64,000 nucleotides of DNA from Pseudomonas quercus (GCF_012033695.1 NZ_JAAVJI010000002.1:124001-188000), one strand, 5' to 3'; counted from the stretch's first letter, positions 26,384-34,845 are shown. Program-made: numbers and translations. Notes: a model not told the origin generated them from the sequence alone.

Positions 26384-27469
26384 ATGGACAGTACCAGTTA
26401 CGCCTCAGCCGCTGTACGGCACAGCACCGAAGACGATCCCAGGTGGCAGATGCTGCTTGATCGCAAGGCACGGGCAGGTGTCGAGTTCGTGTATGGCGTG
26501 ATCACGACCGGAGTGTATTGCACGCCCTGTAGCCCCACCAAACTGCCTCGCCCGGAAAACGTGGTCTTTTTTGATACGGCCTCCCAGGCAGAAGCTGCAG
26601 GTTATCGGCCCTCCAAACGCGCGGATCGGACCCAAGACAAAGTGGAAGCCAAACATGCCCAAGTGGTGGCCGACGCCTGCCGCCTGATTGACCTGTCTGA
26701 AGCCGTCCCGAATCTAAACGGGCTTGCAGAGCAGGCCGGCATGAGCACTTTTCATTTCCACCGCATTTTCAAGAAGATCACTGGGCTCACGCCCAAGGCC
26801 TATGGCAGCGCGTCACTACGGTCGCGGGTAAGGGACCGGTTGTCTCAATGCGACACCATCACGCAGGCACTCTACGACGCTGGCTACAACTCCAACAGCC
26901 GCTTCTATGAAGCGTCCAAGAAAATGCTGGGGATGAAGCCCACCGAATACCGAGCAGGCGGTGCAGAGCTGGACATCAAATTTGCCGTAGGTGCCAGCGC
27001 ACTCGGTGCAATCCTAGTGGCTGAAAGCGCACGCGGCATATGCGCCATCACCTTGGGAGACGACCCCAACCAACTTGTCGAACGCTTTCAGGACCAGTTT
27101 CCTAACGCCAACCTGATCGGTAATGACCCTGACTTCGAGCAGCGGGTGGCCCAAGTGGTCGGGTTCGTAGAGTCGCCCGGTATTGGCCTGGCCTTGCCAC
27201 TGGATATTCGCGGTACCGTATTCCAGGAGCGGGTATGGCAGGCACTGCGGGACATACCCGTAGGGGCAACCGTGACCTACACCGAAATCGCTGCGCGCAT
27301 TGGCATGCCTAAAGCGGTACGTGCTGTGGCCAATGCCTGTGGGGCGAACAAACTGGCGGTTGCTATTCCTTGCCATCGAGTGGTGCGCAGCGACGGCTCC
27401 CTGTCCGGTTACCGCTGGGGTATCGAACGCAAGCGCAAGTTGCTGGAGCAGGAACAGCGCTCAGTGTAA
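26384..27469 (+). CDS. ada: Ada-type regulator / O6-methylguanine-DNA methyltransferase with degenerate sensor domain
   Basis: 361 residues in three parts: N-terminal Ada domain (about 10-85), AraC-type helix-turn-helix (about 95-190; LAEQAGMSTFHFHRIFKKITG) and C-terminal methyltransferase (about 195-361) with active-site C330 in IPCHRV. E. coli Ada binds zinc with four cysteines, one of which takes methyl groups from phosphotriesters. Here only C46 is clearly kept: the second position is S50 (with C49 displaced by one), and the GFRPCKRC motif is GYRPSKRA, losing both others. The methyltransferase should work; methylation-dependent activation as a regulator is doubtful. Confidence 0.93.
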   Translation: MDSTSYASAAVRHSTEDDPRWQMLLDRKARAGVEFVYGVITTGVYCTPCSPTKLPRPENVVFFDTASQAEAAGYRPSKRADRTQDKVEAKHAQVVADACRLIDLSEAVPNLNGLAEQAGMSTFHFHRIFKKITGLTPKAYGSASLRSRVRDRLSQCDTITQALYDAGYNSNSRFYEASKKMLGMKPTEYRAGGAELDIKFAVGASALGAILVAESARGICAITLGDDPNQLVERFQDQFPNANLIGNDPDFEQRVAQVVGFVESPGIGLALPLDIRGTVFQERVWQALRDIPVGATVTYTEIAARIGMPKAVRAVANACGANKLAVAIPCHRVVRSDGSLSGYRWGIERKRKLLEQEQRSV

Positions 27470-27522
27470 GGCGCAGCAGCCTCAAGGGCCGGCACGGGCT
27501 CTAGCGCGCCAGGCCTAAGCTG

Positions 27523-28074
27523 TCAGCCATGCACCACATGGCACACCGCATCCTTGGGCATCGGCAACTCATCCACCCCATGCACCACCCCCGTAGCCAG
27601 CGCTTCCTCAGCGTTCAGGATACGCGGGGACGCGATCAGGCAACTGGACACGTCCAAAGGTACAGCCGCACCGTACGTACGCTCGTCCACAATGCGCGAA
27701 TACAGCTCCAGGTCGTAGTCCAGGCTCATGGCGTACTCGGACATGCGTGCATGGTCCACTGAGCCGTGCAGGTTCCAGTGAAAGGGGTGGAACAGGAACT
27801 TGCTGTGCTTACATGCCGTGCGCCGCTCCCCCGCCAGAAAAATGATATTGCCCATGGACTCGACCGTGCCCAGGTTATGGGTATGGACAGGAACGGGCAG
27901 CGCCACCAGAAAGTTGTACAGCGAAAAGCCATAACTGCACTCGCCGCCCATGGTCGCAATCTTGATCACGATGCTTGAAGCGCCTTTCTGGACAGCCAAC
28001 GAACACTTTTCAATGAGTTCACCGGTTGAGGTGGAATTGATCGACGAGGTGAAATGCACAATGTGTGTGGTCAT
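27523..28074 (-). CDS. ClpP/crotonase-like protease-fold protein
   Basis: 183 residues. The ClpP fold is recognisable: IATMGGECSYGFSLYNFL matches the INSPGG region, S73 in VESMGN matches the catalytic serine and H96 in LFHPF the histidine. The aspartate of the triad aligns with P150 (ASPRILNAEEA), so the triad looks incomplete. It is not the housekeeping ClpP, which is 15-20% longer and much more conserved. The ATG at 28074 has GGGAG 8 nt upstream, better than a longer start at 28110. Function unknown. Confidence 0.75.
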   Translation of the reverse strand: MTTHIVHFTSSINSTSTGELIEKCSLAVQKGASSIVIKIATMGGECSYGFSLYNFLVALPVPVHTHNLGTVESMGNIIFLAGERRTACKHSKFLFHPFHWNLHGSVDHARMSEYAMSLDYDLELYSRIVDERTYGAAVPLDVSSCLIASPRILNAEEALATGVVHGVDELPMPKDAVCHVVHG

Positions 28075-28251
28075 GCTGACTGCTCCCTCCGGCGTGATCA
28101 GGCCTTTCAATGTTGAGCCAACGCGGTACAGCCCAGTTCAGGTCGCTTACCCTGGAGGGACGAACGGTGTGAAGACAGCAAAATGTAGCGCCTGGCGACC
28201 ACTGCCTATAAATTCCCCTTCTTGCCTACCTTTGCACTTTTGGAGACCTGA

Positions 28252-28857
28252 ATGCCCCTGCCCCGCTCGCTTGCCTGGTCCCTGTGCCTGATTGGGCTGT
28301 GTACCGTATCGCCCGTTGCCTGGTGCGGCCAGGCGGCCCACAAGCCCGCCGCTGCAGCGCCAACCTCAAGCAAAACCCTCAAGGTAAGCCTGCTGGGTGG
28401 CAAGTTGCAGTTCAGCCTGCCCACTGGCTATACCGGCACACCATTACCGCCAGGTGAGGCCAGCACGGGTACAGCCGGCGCCAGCGGCACGCTTTACACA
28501 AACGACAAGGACCGGCGCATTGTGGTAACGACCGAAGTACCCGTTGAAGCGGGTACGGGTGCGGCGCCCGCCAACGACGACAGCTTCCTGACCAGTGCCA
28601 GCGAAGGCTTTATCGGCCGCCAGGCCCAGGGCCTGGCAGACTTTCACAAAACGGCAGAAAAACGCGTGACCTTGAATGGCCTGCCTGCCCAACAGGTAGA
28701 CGCCACTGCCAGCATCGGCGGCGGCCGAACACTGACCACATATTTCATTACGGGCGTTGGCAAGCAGCTGGCCGTGGTGCAGGTGGTGTCACGAGAAAGC
28801 GACCCGGCCGGCCACCAAGCCATGGTCAAGCGTGTGGTGGCCGGCGCCAGGAAGTGA
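28252..28857 (+). CDS. Exported protein of unknown function
   Basis: 201 residues with a signal peptide (hydrophobic about 6-24, likely cleaved after AWCG or nearby), then an alanine/threonine-rich linker and a single domain (about 45-200) of alternating beta-strands with KFxFxLPxGY-like and PAxQVDATASIG segments. The pattern recalls DcrB/PsbP-like periplasmic domains, but I cannot assign a family firmly. GGAG about 6 nt upstream supports the ATG. It is divergent from the ClpP-like gene. Confidence 0.75.
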   Translation: MPLPRSLAWSLCLIGLCTVSPVAWCGQAAHKPAAAAPTSSKTLKVSLLGGKLQFSLPTGYTGTPLPPGEASTGTAGASGTLYTNDKDRRIVVTTEVPVEAGTGAAPANDDSFLTSASEGFIGRQAQGLADFHKTAEKRVTLNGLPAQQVDATASIGGGRTLTTYFITGVGKQLAVVQVVSRESDPAGHQAMVKRVVAGARK

Positions 28858-28879
28858 ACCCGTACCGGGTTCGCACAGG

Positions 28880-29362
28880 TCATGCCCCTAGCGCAAACGC
28901 CTCCAGCGCGTCGCCTTCCAGGCGATACCGCACCCACTCTTCATGGGCCTGGGCACCAATAGAGGTGTAGAAGTCGATGGCGGGCTGGTTCCAGTCCAGC
29001 ACGCTCCAATCCACACGGCCGCAGCCCGTCTCATGGGCAATTCGCGCCAGATGGCGCAGCAAGCCCTTGCCGGCGCCTATCCCCCGATGGCTAGGGGACA
29101 CGAACAGGTCTTCCAGGTACAAGCCCTTGCGGCCTAGCCAGGTGGAGTAACTGAGGAAGTACACGGCAAAGCCAATGGGCTGCCCGTCCCGCTCGCACAT
29201 CACTGCCCTGGCGGGGGACGGTTCGTCGAACAAGCTGCGCTCGATGTCGGCCACCGTGGCCTGCATTTCGTGTTCAGCCTTCTCATAGATAGCCAGCTCC
29301 AGAATAAAGCCATGGATGGCCGTTGCATCGGCACGGGTAGCGTCGCGAATGTGAAAGGGCAC
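28880..29362 (-). CDS. GNAT family N-acetyltransferase
   Basis: 160 residues, one GNAT domain. The acetyl-CoA pyrophosphate loop is RGIGAGKGLLRHL, preceded by LEDLFVSPSHRG, and the end DWNQPAIDFYTSIGAQ is typical. The sequence style (ATRADATAIHGFILELAIYEK) is that of the diamine/thialysine acetyltransferase subgroup, so a polyamine-like amine is a possible substrate; inference. GTG at 29362 with AGGAG 7 nt upstream is preferred to a longer ATG start at 29392. Confidence 0.88.
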   Translation of the reverse strand: MPFHIRDATRADATAIHGFILELAIYEKAEHEMQATVADIERSLFDEPSPARAVMCERDGQPIGFAVYFLSYSTWLGRKGLYLEDLFVSPSHRGIGAGKGLLRHLARIAHETGCGRVDWSVLDWNQPAIDFYTSIGAQAHEEWVRYRLEGDALEAFALGA

Positions 29363-29454
29363 GCAAGTCTCCTGACAGGTAGGGAATGACACGCACCGGA
29401 TAATGGCTCAGATTGCCTGTTCGATCACGGGCTTTACCGCCGTATGAGCAACAA

Positions 29455-29484
29455 AAAAGGGCGACCCTTTCGGATCGCCCTTTT
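29455..29484 (-). terminator. Rho-independent terminator after tRNA-Val
   Basis: Stem of about 12 bp (AAAAGGGCGA... / ...TCGCCCTTTT, one mismatch) with a 4-nt loop. On the minus strand it is followed by a run of T. It lies about 27 nt downstream of the tRNA 3' end. Confidence 0.85.
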
Positions 29485-29511
29485 CGTGCCCGGAACACCG
29501 GGGCTTTAAGC

Positions 29512-29588
29512 TGGTAGGCACAATTGGACTCGAACCAACGACCCCCACCATGTCAAGGTGGTGCTCTAACCAACTGAGCTATGTGCCT
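29512..29588 (-). tRNA. tRNA-Val (anticodon GAC)
   Basis: 77 nt including an encoded CCA. On the minus strand the acceptor arm AGGCACA pairs with TGTGCCT, the D arm is GCTC/GAGC, and the anticodon stem CCACC/GGTGG holds the loop TTGACAT with anticodon GAC. The T arm GTTGG-TTCGAGT-CCAAT has one G-T and is otherwise paired. All cloverleaf parts fit. Confidence 0.97.
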
Positions 29589-29601
29589 GCTGTGGCGCGG
29601 C

Positions 29602-29629
29602 ATTCTACGGATATTCCAGCGGCTGTCAA
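29602..29629 (-). promoter_or_regulatory. Promoter of tRNA-Val
   Basis: TTGACA (perfect -35), 16 bp, TAGAAT (5 of 6), followed by the GC-rich discriminator GCCGCGCC typical of stringently controlled stable-RNA promoters. Confidence 0.8.
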
Positions 29630-29653
29630 CATTGCCACGTCATCGCACCCTGC

Positions 29654-30835
29654 TCAGGCCGTTACCAACCACCCCACAAGAGGCACCAGGGCCAAGACGC
29701 CCACAGCCATGGCTGTTACGTTACCAATATAAGGGTGCACATGGGCCGGAAGGCGCGTGCTGATGGCAACCGCCAACGGAGGTGTGAGCAACGCGCCCAG
29801 CAGTGCGCTGAGTGCGATGACAGCGGGCGCCGGCCCATGCACCAGAACGGCGGCAGGCACTATAGACACCAGCGGAATGTAGGTGGGGTACCAGCCGCGT
29901 TTTTCCCACTGCCCACGCCACACCCATACACCTACCGCCGAGGCCAGCGCCTGGCCTATCAGCAACTGGGGCAGCCACCCGGAGCCATAGAAAGGGCTGC
30001 CGGGGTTAAGCCCGTACGCCAGCAGTGCACCACCGATCAGGCCCAAGCTAGCCCATTCATTACCGTAGAACGGCGCTTCGGAGAAATCTGCCAGCACGCG
30101 ACGCAATCCCCAGCGCAGGTTCAAGCGCGCAGCAATCGGCGGCACGGCCTGTTGTTCGCGCGCTGTAGTTGTTGGCGCCTTCACCACTACGGGGAAGCGT
30201 CGGCACAACTCAAACGCCAGCAGGCTGGCCAGTGCCATCCCGCCTACGTTGCCTACCACCACAGGCAACTGCCAAGGCGTGCAGACATAGGCCACCAATA
30301 GCAGGCTAGCCGGTGTGACCAGCAGCGCCCCCATTACGGCACCGCTGAGCGCCACCCGCCAGCCGCGGCCGTGTAGCAAAACCAGCGCAGCCGGCAGTGA
30401 GACGAAAGCAACAAAGGTGGGTTGCCAAGCGCCACCGGCCAACGTCCAGCCCCATAGCAGGTTGCCCAGCAACAGCCCTCCTGTTGAGCTGAGCAACAGC
30501 CACGGCCACAGGCCACTGCCATAGCTGATAGGAAACCCCTGCCAACGTGCACCTTGGCGTCCGCCCCACCACGCAAGCAGGCCACCAGCGATCAGGCCCA
30601 GGGAGGCGAACTCGTGTTTGTAGAACGCCACTTCGCTGATGTCCCCTATCACCCAGCGCCAGCGAGCCGCCGGGTGATCCAGGTGGGCCATCATGTGCTC
30701 ATACCCTGGCCAGGCCAAGGTAAGCCCGGCCAGATCTATCAATAGCCTGCCGGCAAGCACACTCAGCACTGCTGCTGCGAGCAAAGCGCCTGCCAACAGA
30801 AGCGCACTGGGGCGTAGCATTTTAAAAGGCTGCAT
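29654..30835 (-). CDS. Polytopic membrane protein made of two repeated halves
   Basis: 393 residues, about ten hydrophobic segments. The two halves are clearly related: VIGDISEVAFYKHEFASLGL (about residue 62) matches VLADFSEAPFYGNEWASLGL (about 245), each followed by YGSG, a conserved WxPTxxxxVS segment, a GALL segment and a GNV segment. This suggests an inverted or tandem duplicated carrier fold. No known transporter family is recognised. The ATG at 30835 sits behind AGGGGG just 11 nt after the nitrilase stop, so the two are co-transcribed and probably functionally linked. Confidence 0.8.
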   Translation of the reverse strand: MQPFKMLRPSALLLAGALLAAAVLSVLAGRLLIDLAGLTLAWPGYEHMMAHLDHPAARWRWVIGDISEVAFYKHEFASLGLIAGGLLAWWGGRQGARWQGFPISYGSGLWPWLLLSSTGGLLLGNLLWGWTLAGGAWQPTFVAFVSLPAALVLLHGRGWRVALSGAVMGALLVTPASLLLVAYVCTPWQLPVVVGNVGGMALASLLAFELCRRFPVVVKAPTTTAREQQAVPPIAARLNLRWGLRRVLADFSEAPFYGNEWASLGLIGGALLAYGLNPGSPFYGSGWLPQLLIGQALASAVGVWVWRGQWEKRGWYPTYIPLVSIVPAAVLVHGPAPAVIALSALLGALLTPPLAVAISTRLPAHVHPYIGNVTAMAVGVLALVPLVGWLVTA

Positions 30836-30846
30836 GCTCACCCCCT

Positions 30847-31740
30847 TTAGCGCGGCATCATCGGATGCTGGCGATAGCCGAGCATGGGATCGTAAAGGTC
30901 GGCACGGCGGTCGCGTGGGAGGTCGTTCAAACTGTTCCAGATCGGCGCACTGCGAGCGCTGACCAGATCAATATCGGCCTGCAGGATAATTTCTTCTTCC
31001 GAACCCGCCACCTTACCCAGTGGCCAGCCCTGAGTGCTGGCGATCAGGGAGCAGCCCAGGAACCGCTCGCCTCGGTCAGTGCCCACTCGGTTGGCGGCCG
31101 CGATAAACACATTGTTGGCGTGTGCAGCCGTCATAGTCAGGTAGCTGGCCATGCACTTGCCGGTGTCGTCGAACAAGGGGGGCGGGGTCCAGACCCAGTT
31201 ATTGAGGCTGCAAATGATATCCGCACCTTGCAATGCCAAGAGACGAGGCACTTCGGGGAACCACACGTCCCAGCAGATCATCAGCCCAATACGCCCGATC
31301 GGGGTTTCGAAGACTGGAAAGCCCAGGTCACCGGGCCGGAACCATAGCTTTTCACAATTCCACAAATGGGCTTTGCGGTACTTGCCAATGTACCCGTCCG
31401 GCCCTACGAGCACGGCCGTGTCGTACAGGTATGTACCCTCCCGCTCTGCCATGCCGGCGGCCAGGTACACGCCGTGCTTCTGCGCAAAGGCTTGCCAGGC
31501 TTGCACGGTCGGCCCTTCGGGCACGGCTTCGGCCAGCGCATAGGCTTCGGTACGGTTGCAGTAGGTATAGCCCGTATTGCACAGCTCAGGTAGCACTAGC
31601 AGGTTGGCGCCCGAAGCAACGGCTTGCTCGGCCAAGGCAAGCCCATGGGCAACGTTGCTGGGCAGGTGATCAAGGCCGCACTGGGGGCCGAACTGAATGA
31701 CAGCGACCCGCACAGGGCTGATGGCATGGATGGGTGTCAT
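30847..31740 (-). CDS. Nitrilase-superfamily amidohydrolase (carbon-nitrogen hydrolase)
   Basis: 297 residues. The catalytic triad is complete: E52 (LPELCNTGY), K123 (YRKAHLW) and C156 (MICWDVWFPE). Aliphatic amidase, N-carbamoyl hydrolase and omega-amidase members share this layout. Next to an amino-acid-2-monooxygenase-like flavoenzyme upstream, the most economical idea is hydrolysis of the amide that enzyme produces, as DavA does after DavB in lysine breakdown. The true substrate is unknown. The start has AAGAAGG upstream and is preceded by a strong inverted repeat. Confidence 0.88.
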   Translation of the reverse strand: MTPIHAISPVRVAVIQFGPQCGLDHLPSNVAHGLALAEQAVASGANLLVLPELCNTGYTYCNRTEAYALAEAVPEGPTVQAWQAFAQKHGVYLAAGMAEREGTYLYDTAVLVGPDGYIGKYRKAHLWNCEKLWFRPGDLGFPVFETPIGRIGLMICWDVWFPEVPRLLALQGADIICSLNNWVWTPPPLFDDTGKCMASYLTMTAAHANNVFIAAANRVGTDRGERFLGCSLIASTQGWPLGKVAGSEEEIILQADIDLVSARSAPIWNSLNDLPRDRRADLYDPMLGYRQHPMMPR

Positions 31741-31754
31741 GACAGACGCCTTCT

Positions 31755-31800
31755 TATTCGAATGGGTGGATAAACATTTTATATCTAACCCATTCGAATA
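31755..31800. promoter_or_regulatory. Long inverted repeat before the nitrilase gene, probable operator
   Basis: TATTCGAATGGGT (31755-31767) and its exact complement ACCCATTCGAATA (31788-31800) face each other across 20 AT-rich bp. Each arm contains the small palindrome ATTCGAAT. The spacer holds an AT-rich -10-like stretch on the minus strand. It ends 15 bp before the nitrilase start, with the monooxygenase gene on the other side. No T-run follows, so an operator is more likely than a terminator. Confidence 0.6.
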
Positions 31801-31864
31801 TTTAAGCAGATGCTTTCTGAAGTGTTTGTATGAAATATCCAGCGGCTGGGCTCAACCCTTGGTT

Positions 31865-33766
31865 TCAGGCATCCGGTTGATAGTATCGAGGATAATCCTC
31901 TATCGAAAAGCTGCCATTGAAGGTCGCTTGGGTATTTGCACAAAGATGAATAACCGCATCTATTGCTCCGCGCAATGCAGGCTCGGTCCATCCTGCATCT
32001 GCACTGTAACCTTCCCCAGCAAAGTACAGCCGAGACCTTGCCGAATGGTTTCGGTTATAGGCCATAAGGCGCACAACATCGCCGTAGGCACCAGCACGGT
32101 AAAGCCTGGCACAACCCAATGAATTTCGGTCGGTCAACCACCGCTGCACCTTTGCGCCCGAAAGGTCCACATAGGGCGAAATGGTTCTATTGATATTCGA
32201 ACACCGCAACAGAATCCGGTCCAGTTCAGCTAGGCAATGGTTAACCAATTCCACATCACTGAATGATGCCAGCTTGTTGGCATCGTCCTCCCATGTGTAA
32301 CTCAACAGAAGGCAGTCACTTGTATGGCTGGGGCTGTACCGGTAGGCGTAAACATCGTGGATGAAGCTATCAGTAACCAAGATTTGAGGTATCGTCCGCT
32401 CGTTATCGAAAAACTCCTTCCTCAAAGGGACATAGACCTTGCAACTGCTTTCCCAATGGGCATGCTTGTAAGCATCGATCACATCATGCGGTAGCATTAC
32501 CTCATCAAAACCCTCCAGGCGCATTTGGGTCTCTAATATCCACGAGGGTACGGTTACTACCACCTCATCGTATTCGAGAATTTCCGTATGCTGATGTGGG
32601 CCGGTTACATCCAATAAGATGGCACCGCGAGGCTGGCGCCGAATGCCAGTCACTTTGGTTCCCATCAACAAGCCATTCCTTCTTGGGTGCAGATCCTGAT
32701 AAAGAGAACGGTTTGTCTCAGGAATGGGCAGATACATAAGTGAATCGTCCAACGCAGCAATACCAAGCCATGCAGGCGCTTCGTATACAGTTCCTCGTGA
32801 GTCCGTAACCGACTGCTGCGGATCAAGGGGCGTTGGCAACAGCTGATCGTTGGTGTCTAGTCGGCCATGTACGAGCTGCAAATGACTACTAAAGCCGAAA
32901 ATGGCGGTACGCAGGGGATACAGGCAGCACACGTCGTAAAAGGCACCCCAGCTACCATCTCCGATGCCAATGGAATAGAAAATTCGAGACTCCTCTGAAT
33001 CCATTCCCAACCCGCCGAAATCGGCAGAGTCCCCAGCTCCTTCTTTAGCGGGAGCAAGCCGTACCAATTCTCGGAATGAAAGGTGAGCATAGCGGTCGAC
33101 CATGGAACCCCAGAAGCTTTCCCAAGCGGGGGTTGCATACTTCTCAGCGACTATCGCACATACACGTTTGGCGAACCGGAGCCATTTATCTTGTACTGCC
33201 TGCAGTTGTGGTGTTGGCGGCGGTATATCCCCGGTAGGATTTTTCCAGATCAGCATTTCGGGCGTATCGCTAATCAAACACCCCTCGCGCAGGTAGATCC
33301 CGGTCTGCACTACCCAAGGCGTCCCAGGATTAGGAAAGTCAGATACTTTTAGACCAAACAGCTCAGCATAATAGGCCATGAGCGAACGCCCCTCTTTGGG
33401 ATGTTCGCCAGCGCGGTTGAAGAAAGGTAAACGCATGGCGCCCATTTCGAAAGGCGCACCGCCCTTGTCGCTGGCAATAGTCAAGTGCCTGCCGCCAAGT
33501 CGTAAGGACTGCTCAATCAAAGTGACCTGTTTAAATCCTGCCCTGACGAGTTCACGTGCAGCACATAACCCAGCCACCCCAGCACCGATGATAGCGATAC
33601 GACGCTCAGGCTGGGTGGCCGTCGCCACACCGCCTGGTTGCTCAAGAAGCCTGCGGTAGTCAAAGCACAGGTCCGGTGGGTTCGGGTAACGCACCCGCCA
33701 TGAGGATGCAGGCAGTTGAGGATGCCCTAGATAGGCAGGATGGTCGAAGCTGGAGCCGATGGTCAT
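31865..33766 (-). CDS. FAD-dependent amine oxidase / amino-acid 2-monooxygenase-like
   Basis: 633 residues. An N-terminal FAD motif GAGVAG at 61-66 (IAIIGAGVAGLCAARELVRAG), GGRHL, then MGAMRLPFF and FPNPGTP, and a C-terminal AGEGYSADAGWTEPALRGAIDAV are features shared with tryptophan, phenylalanine and lysine 2-monooxygenases. These convert amino acids to amides. The gene looks richer in A and T than its neighbours, which may mean transfer. ATG at 33766 with AGGAA 8 nt upstream is preferred to a start 11 codons earlier. Substrate unknown. Confidence 0.82.
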   Translation of the reverse strand: MTIGSSFDHPAYLGHPQLPASSWRVRYPNPPDLCFDYRRLLEQPGGVATATQPERRIAIIGAGVAGLCAARELVRAGFKQVTLIEQSLRLGGRHLTIASDKGGAPFEMGAMRLPFFNRAGEHPKEGRSLMAYYAELFGLKVSDFPNPGTPWVVQTGIYLREGCLISDTPEMLIWKNPTGDIPPPTPQLQAVQDKWLRFAKRVCAIVAEKYATPAWESFWGSMVDRYAHLSFRELVRLAPAKEGAGDSADFGGLGMDSEESRIFYSIGIGDGSWGAFYDVCCLYPLRTAIFGFSSHLQLVHGRLDTNDQLLPTPLDPQQSVTDSRGTVYEAPAWLGIAALDDSLMYLPIPETNRSLYQDLHPRRNGLLMGTKVTGIRRQPRGAILLDVTGPHQHTEILEYDEVVVTVPSWILETQMRLEGFDEVMLPHDVIDAYKHAHWESSCKVYVPLRKEFFDNERTIPQILVTDSFIHDVYAYRYSPSHTSDCLLLSYTWEDDANKLASFSDVELVNHCLAELDRILLRCSNINRTISPYVDLSGAKVQRWLTDRNSLGCARLYRAGAYGDVVRLMAYNRNHSARSRLYFAGEGYSADAGWTEPALRGAIDAVIHLCANTQATFNGSFSIEDYPRYYQPDA

Positions 33767-33798
33767 AGATGTTTTCCTGGCGGGGCCGATGAACGACA

Positions 33799-33819
33799 AA
33801 GCGCTGTTTTACAGCGCTT
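33799..33819. promoter_or_regulatory. 9-bp inverted repeat upstream of the monooxygenase gene
   Basis: AAGCGCTGT and ACAGCGCTT flank 3 bp, about 33 bp before the gene start. It could be an operator or a leader hairpin; it differs from the repeat at 31755. Confidence 0.45.
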
Positions 33820-33960
33820 ACTCCGCAGCCTTGAGTTAGATAATGCTTACCCGCCGTCCTACCAGGTGCTTCTAAACCCACCCAGCTAAGCACCGCAACC
33901 CATCCCCAGCGCAGCGGTCTATCACTGAGTCGTTTTCTCACGCACCTCAAGGCATTGCCC

Positions 33961-34845
33961 ATGGCTCCTGCACGCTCCCCTCACCGCTGCTGGCTCACCC
34001 TGGCAGGCCTGGCCCTGTTTCTGGCCGTGGGCCTACCCTACGGGTGCTCGCGCCTGGCCTACAAGGAGCGGGAGCTGATCTTCAGCATCGAGCCCGGCCA
34101 GGCAAGCTGGTTCAGCGGGGTGCCGGACGGCATGGTGGACATGACTATTCCTGTCACCGCCGACCTGGCCAACCCTAGGCAATACCTGCATGCCTGGTGG
34201 TGGCCATCACCGGCCAAGGGGGCGCCGTCGGTGCTTTACCTGCATGGCACCCGTTGGAACCTCACCGCCCAGCTTCGACGCATCAGCCAACTGCGGGCCA
34301 TGGGCTTCTCGGTGTTGGCCATCGATTACCGCGGTTTTGGTGATAGCCCAGGCGCGCTACCGTCCGAGCGCAGCGTCTACCAGGATGCACAGGCCGCTTG
34401 GGAACGCTTGGTCACGCTGCAGCCCAACCCGGCCAAGCGCTTTATCTACGGGCACTCCTTGGGGGGCGCCATCGCCGTGGACCTGGCCAAACGTATTGGT
34501 GAAGGTGATGCTGCCCCCGCCTCAGGCCTGATCGTCGAATCCACCTTCACCAACATGGCCGATGCGGCCATGGCGGTGATCGACACCTCATTGCCCCTTC
34601 GTTGGGTGCTGTCGGAGAAGTTCGACTCCGTGGATAAAATCGGCGGTGTTCGCATGCCCGTACTGATCGTGCACGGCACCGATGACAAGTACGTACCGGA
34701 CCGTTTCAGCCAGGCCTTGTTCGCGGCAGCGGCCGAGCCCAAGCGGCTGTTGCTGGTACCCGGCGGCACCCATAACAACAGCATGACAGTGGGCAGCCGC
34801 GAATACACCGTGGCCCTGCGGGAGTTGTTCGGGGTAGGCAACTAA
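33961..34845 (+). CDS. Alpha/beta hydrolase, membrane-anchored
   Basis: 294 residues. An N-terminal hydrophobic segment (about 11-28, ending YGCS) suggests membrane anchoring or export; the cysteine context is a poor lipobox. The catalytic residues are S166 (YGHSLGGA), D241 or D242 (HGTDDKYVP) and H271 (GGTHNNS), the order seen in the BEM46/YqkD-type serine hydrolases. Substrate unknown. The ATG at 33961 is preferred to an in-frame TTG two codons upstream. Confidence 0.85.
   Translation: MAPARSPHRCWLTLAGLALFLAVGLPYGCSRLAYKERELIFSIEPGQASWFSGVPDGMVDMTIPVTADLANPRQYLHAWWWPSPAKGAPSVLYLHGTRWNLTAQLRRISQLRAMGFSVLAIDYRGFGDSPGALPSERSVYQDAQAAWERLVTLQPNPAKRFIYGHSLGGAIAVDLAKRIGEGDAAPASGLIVESTFTNMADAAMAVIDTSLPLRWVLSEKFDSVDKIGGVRMPVLIVHGTDDKYVPDRFSQALFAAAAEPKRLLLVPGGTHNNSMTVGSREYTVALRELFGVGN

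Noticed and set aside
31741..31864. Inverted repeat read as a terminator of the monooxygenase gene
   Set aside because: Arms are 20 bp apart with AT-rich sequence between and no T-run after them, so an operator fits better.
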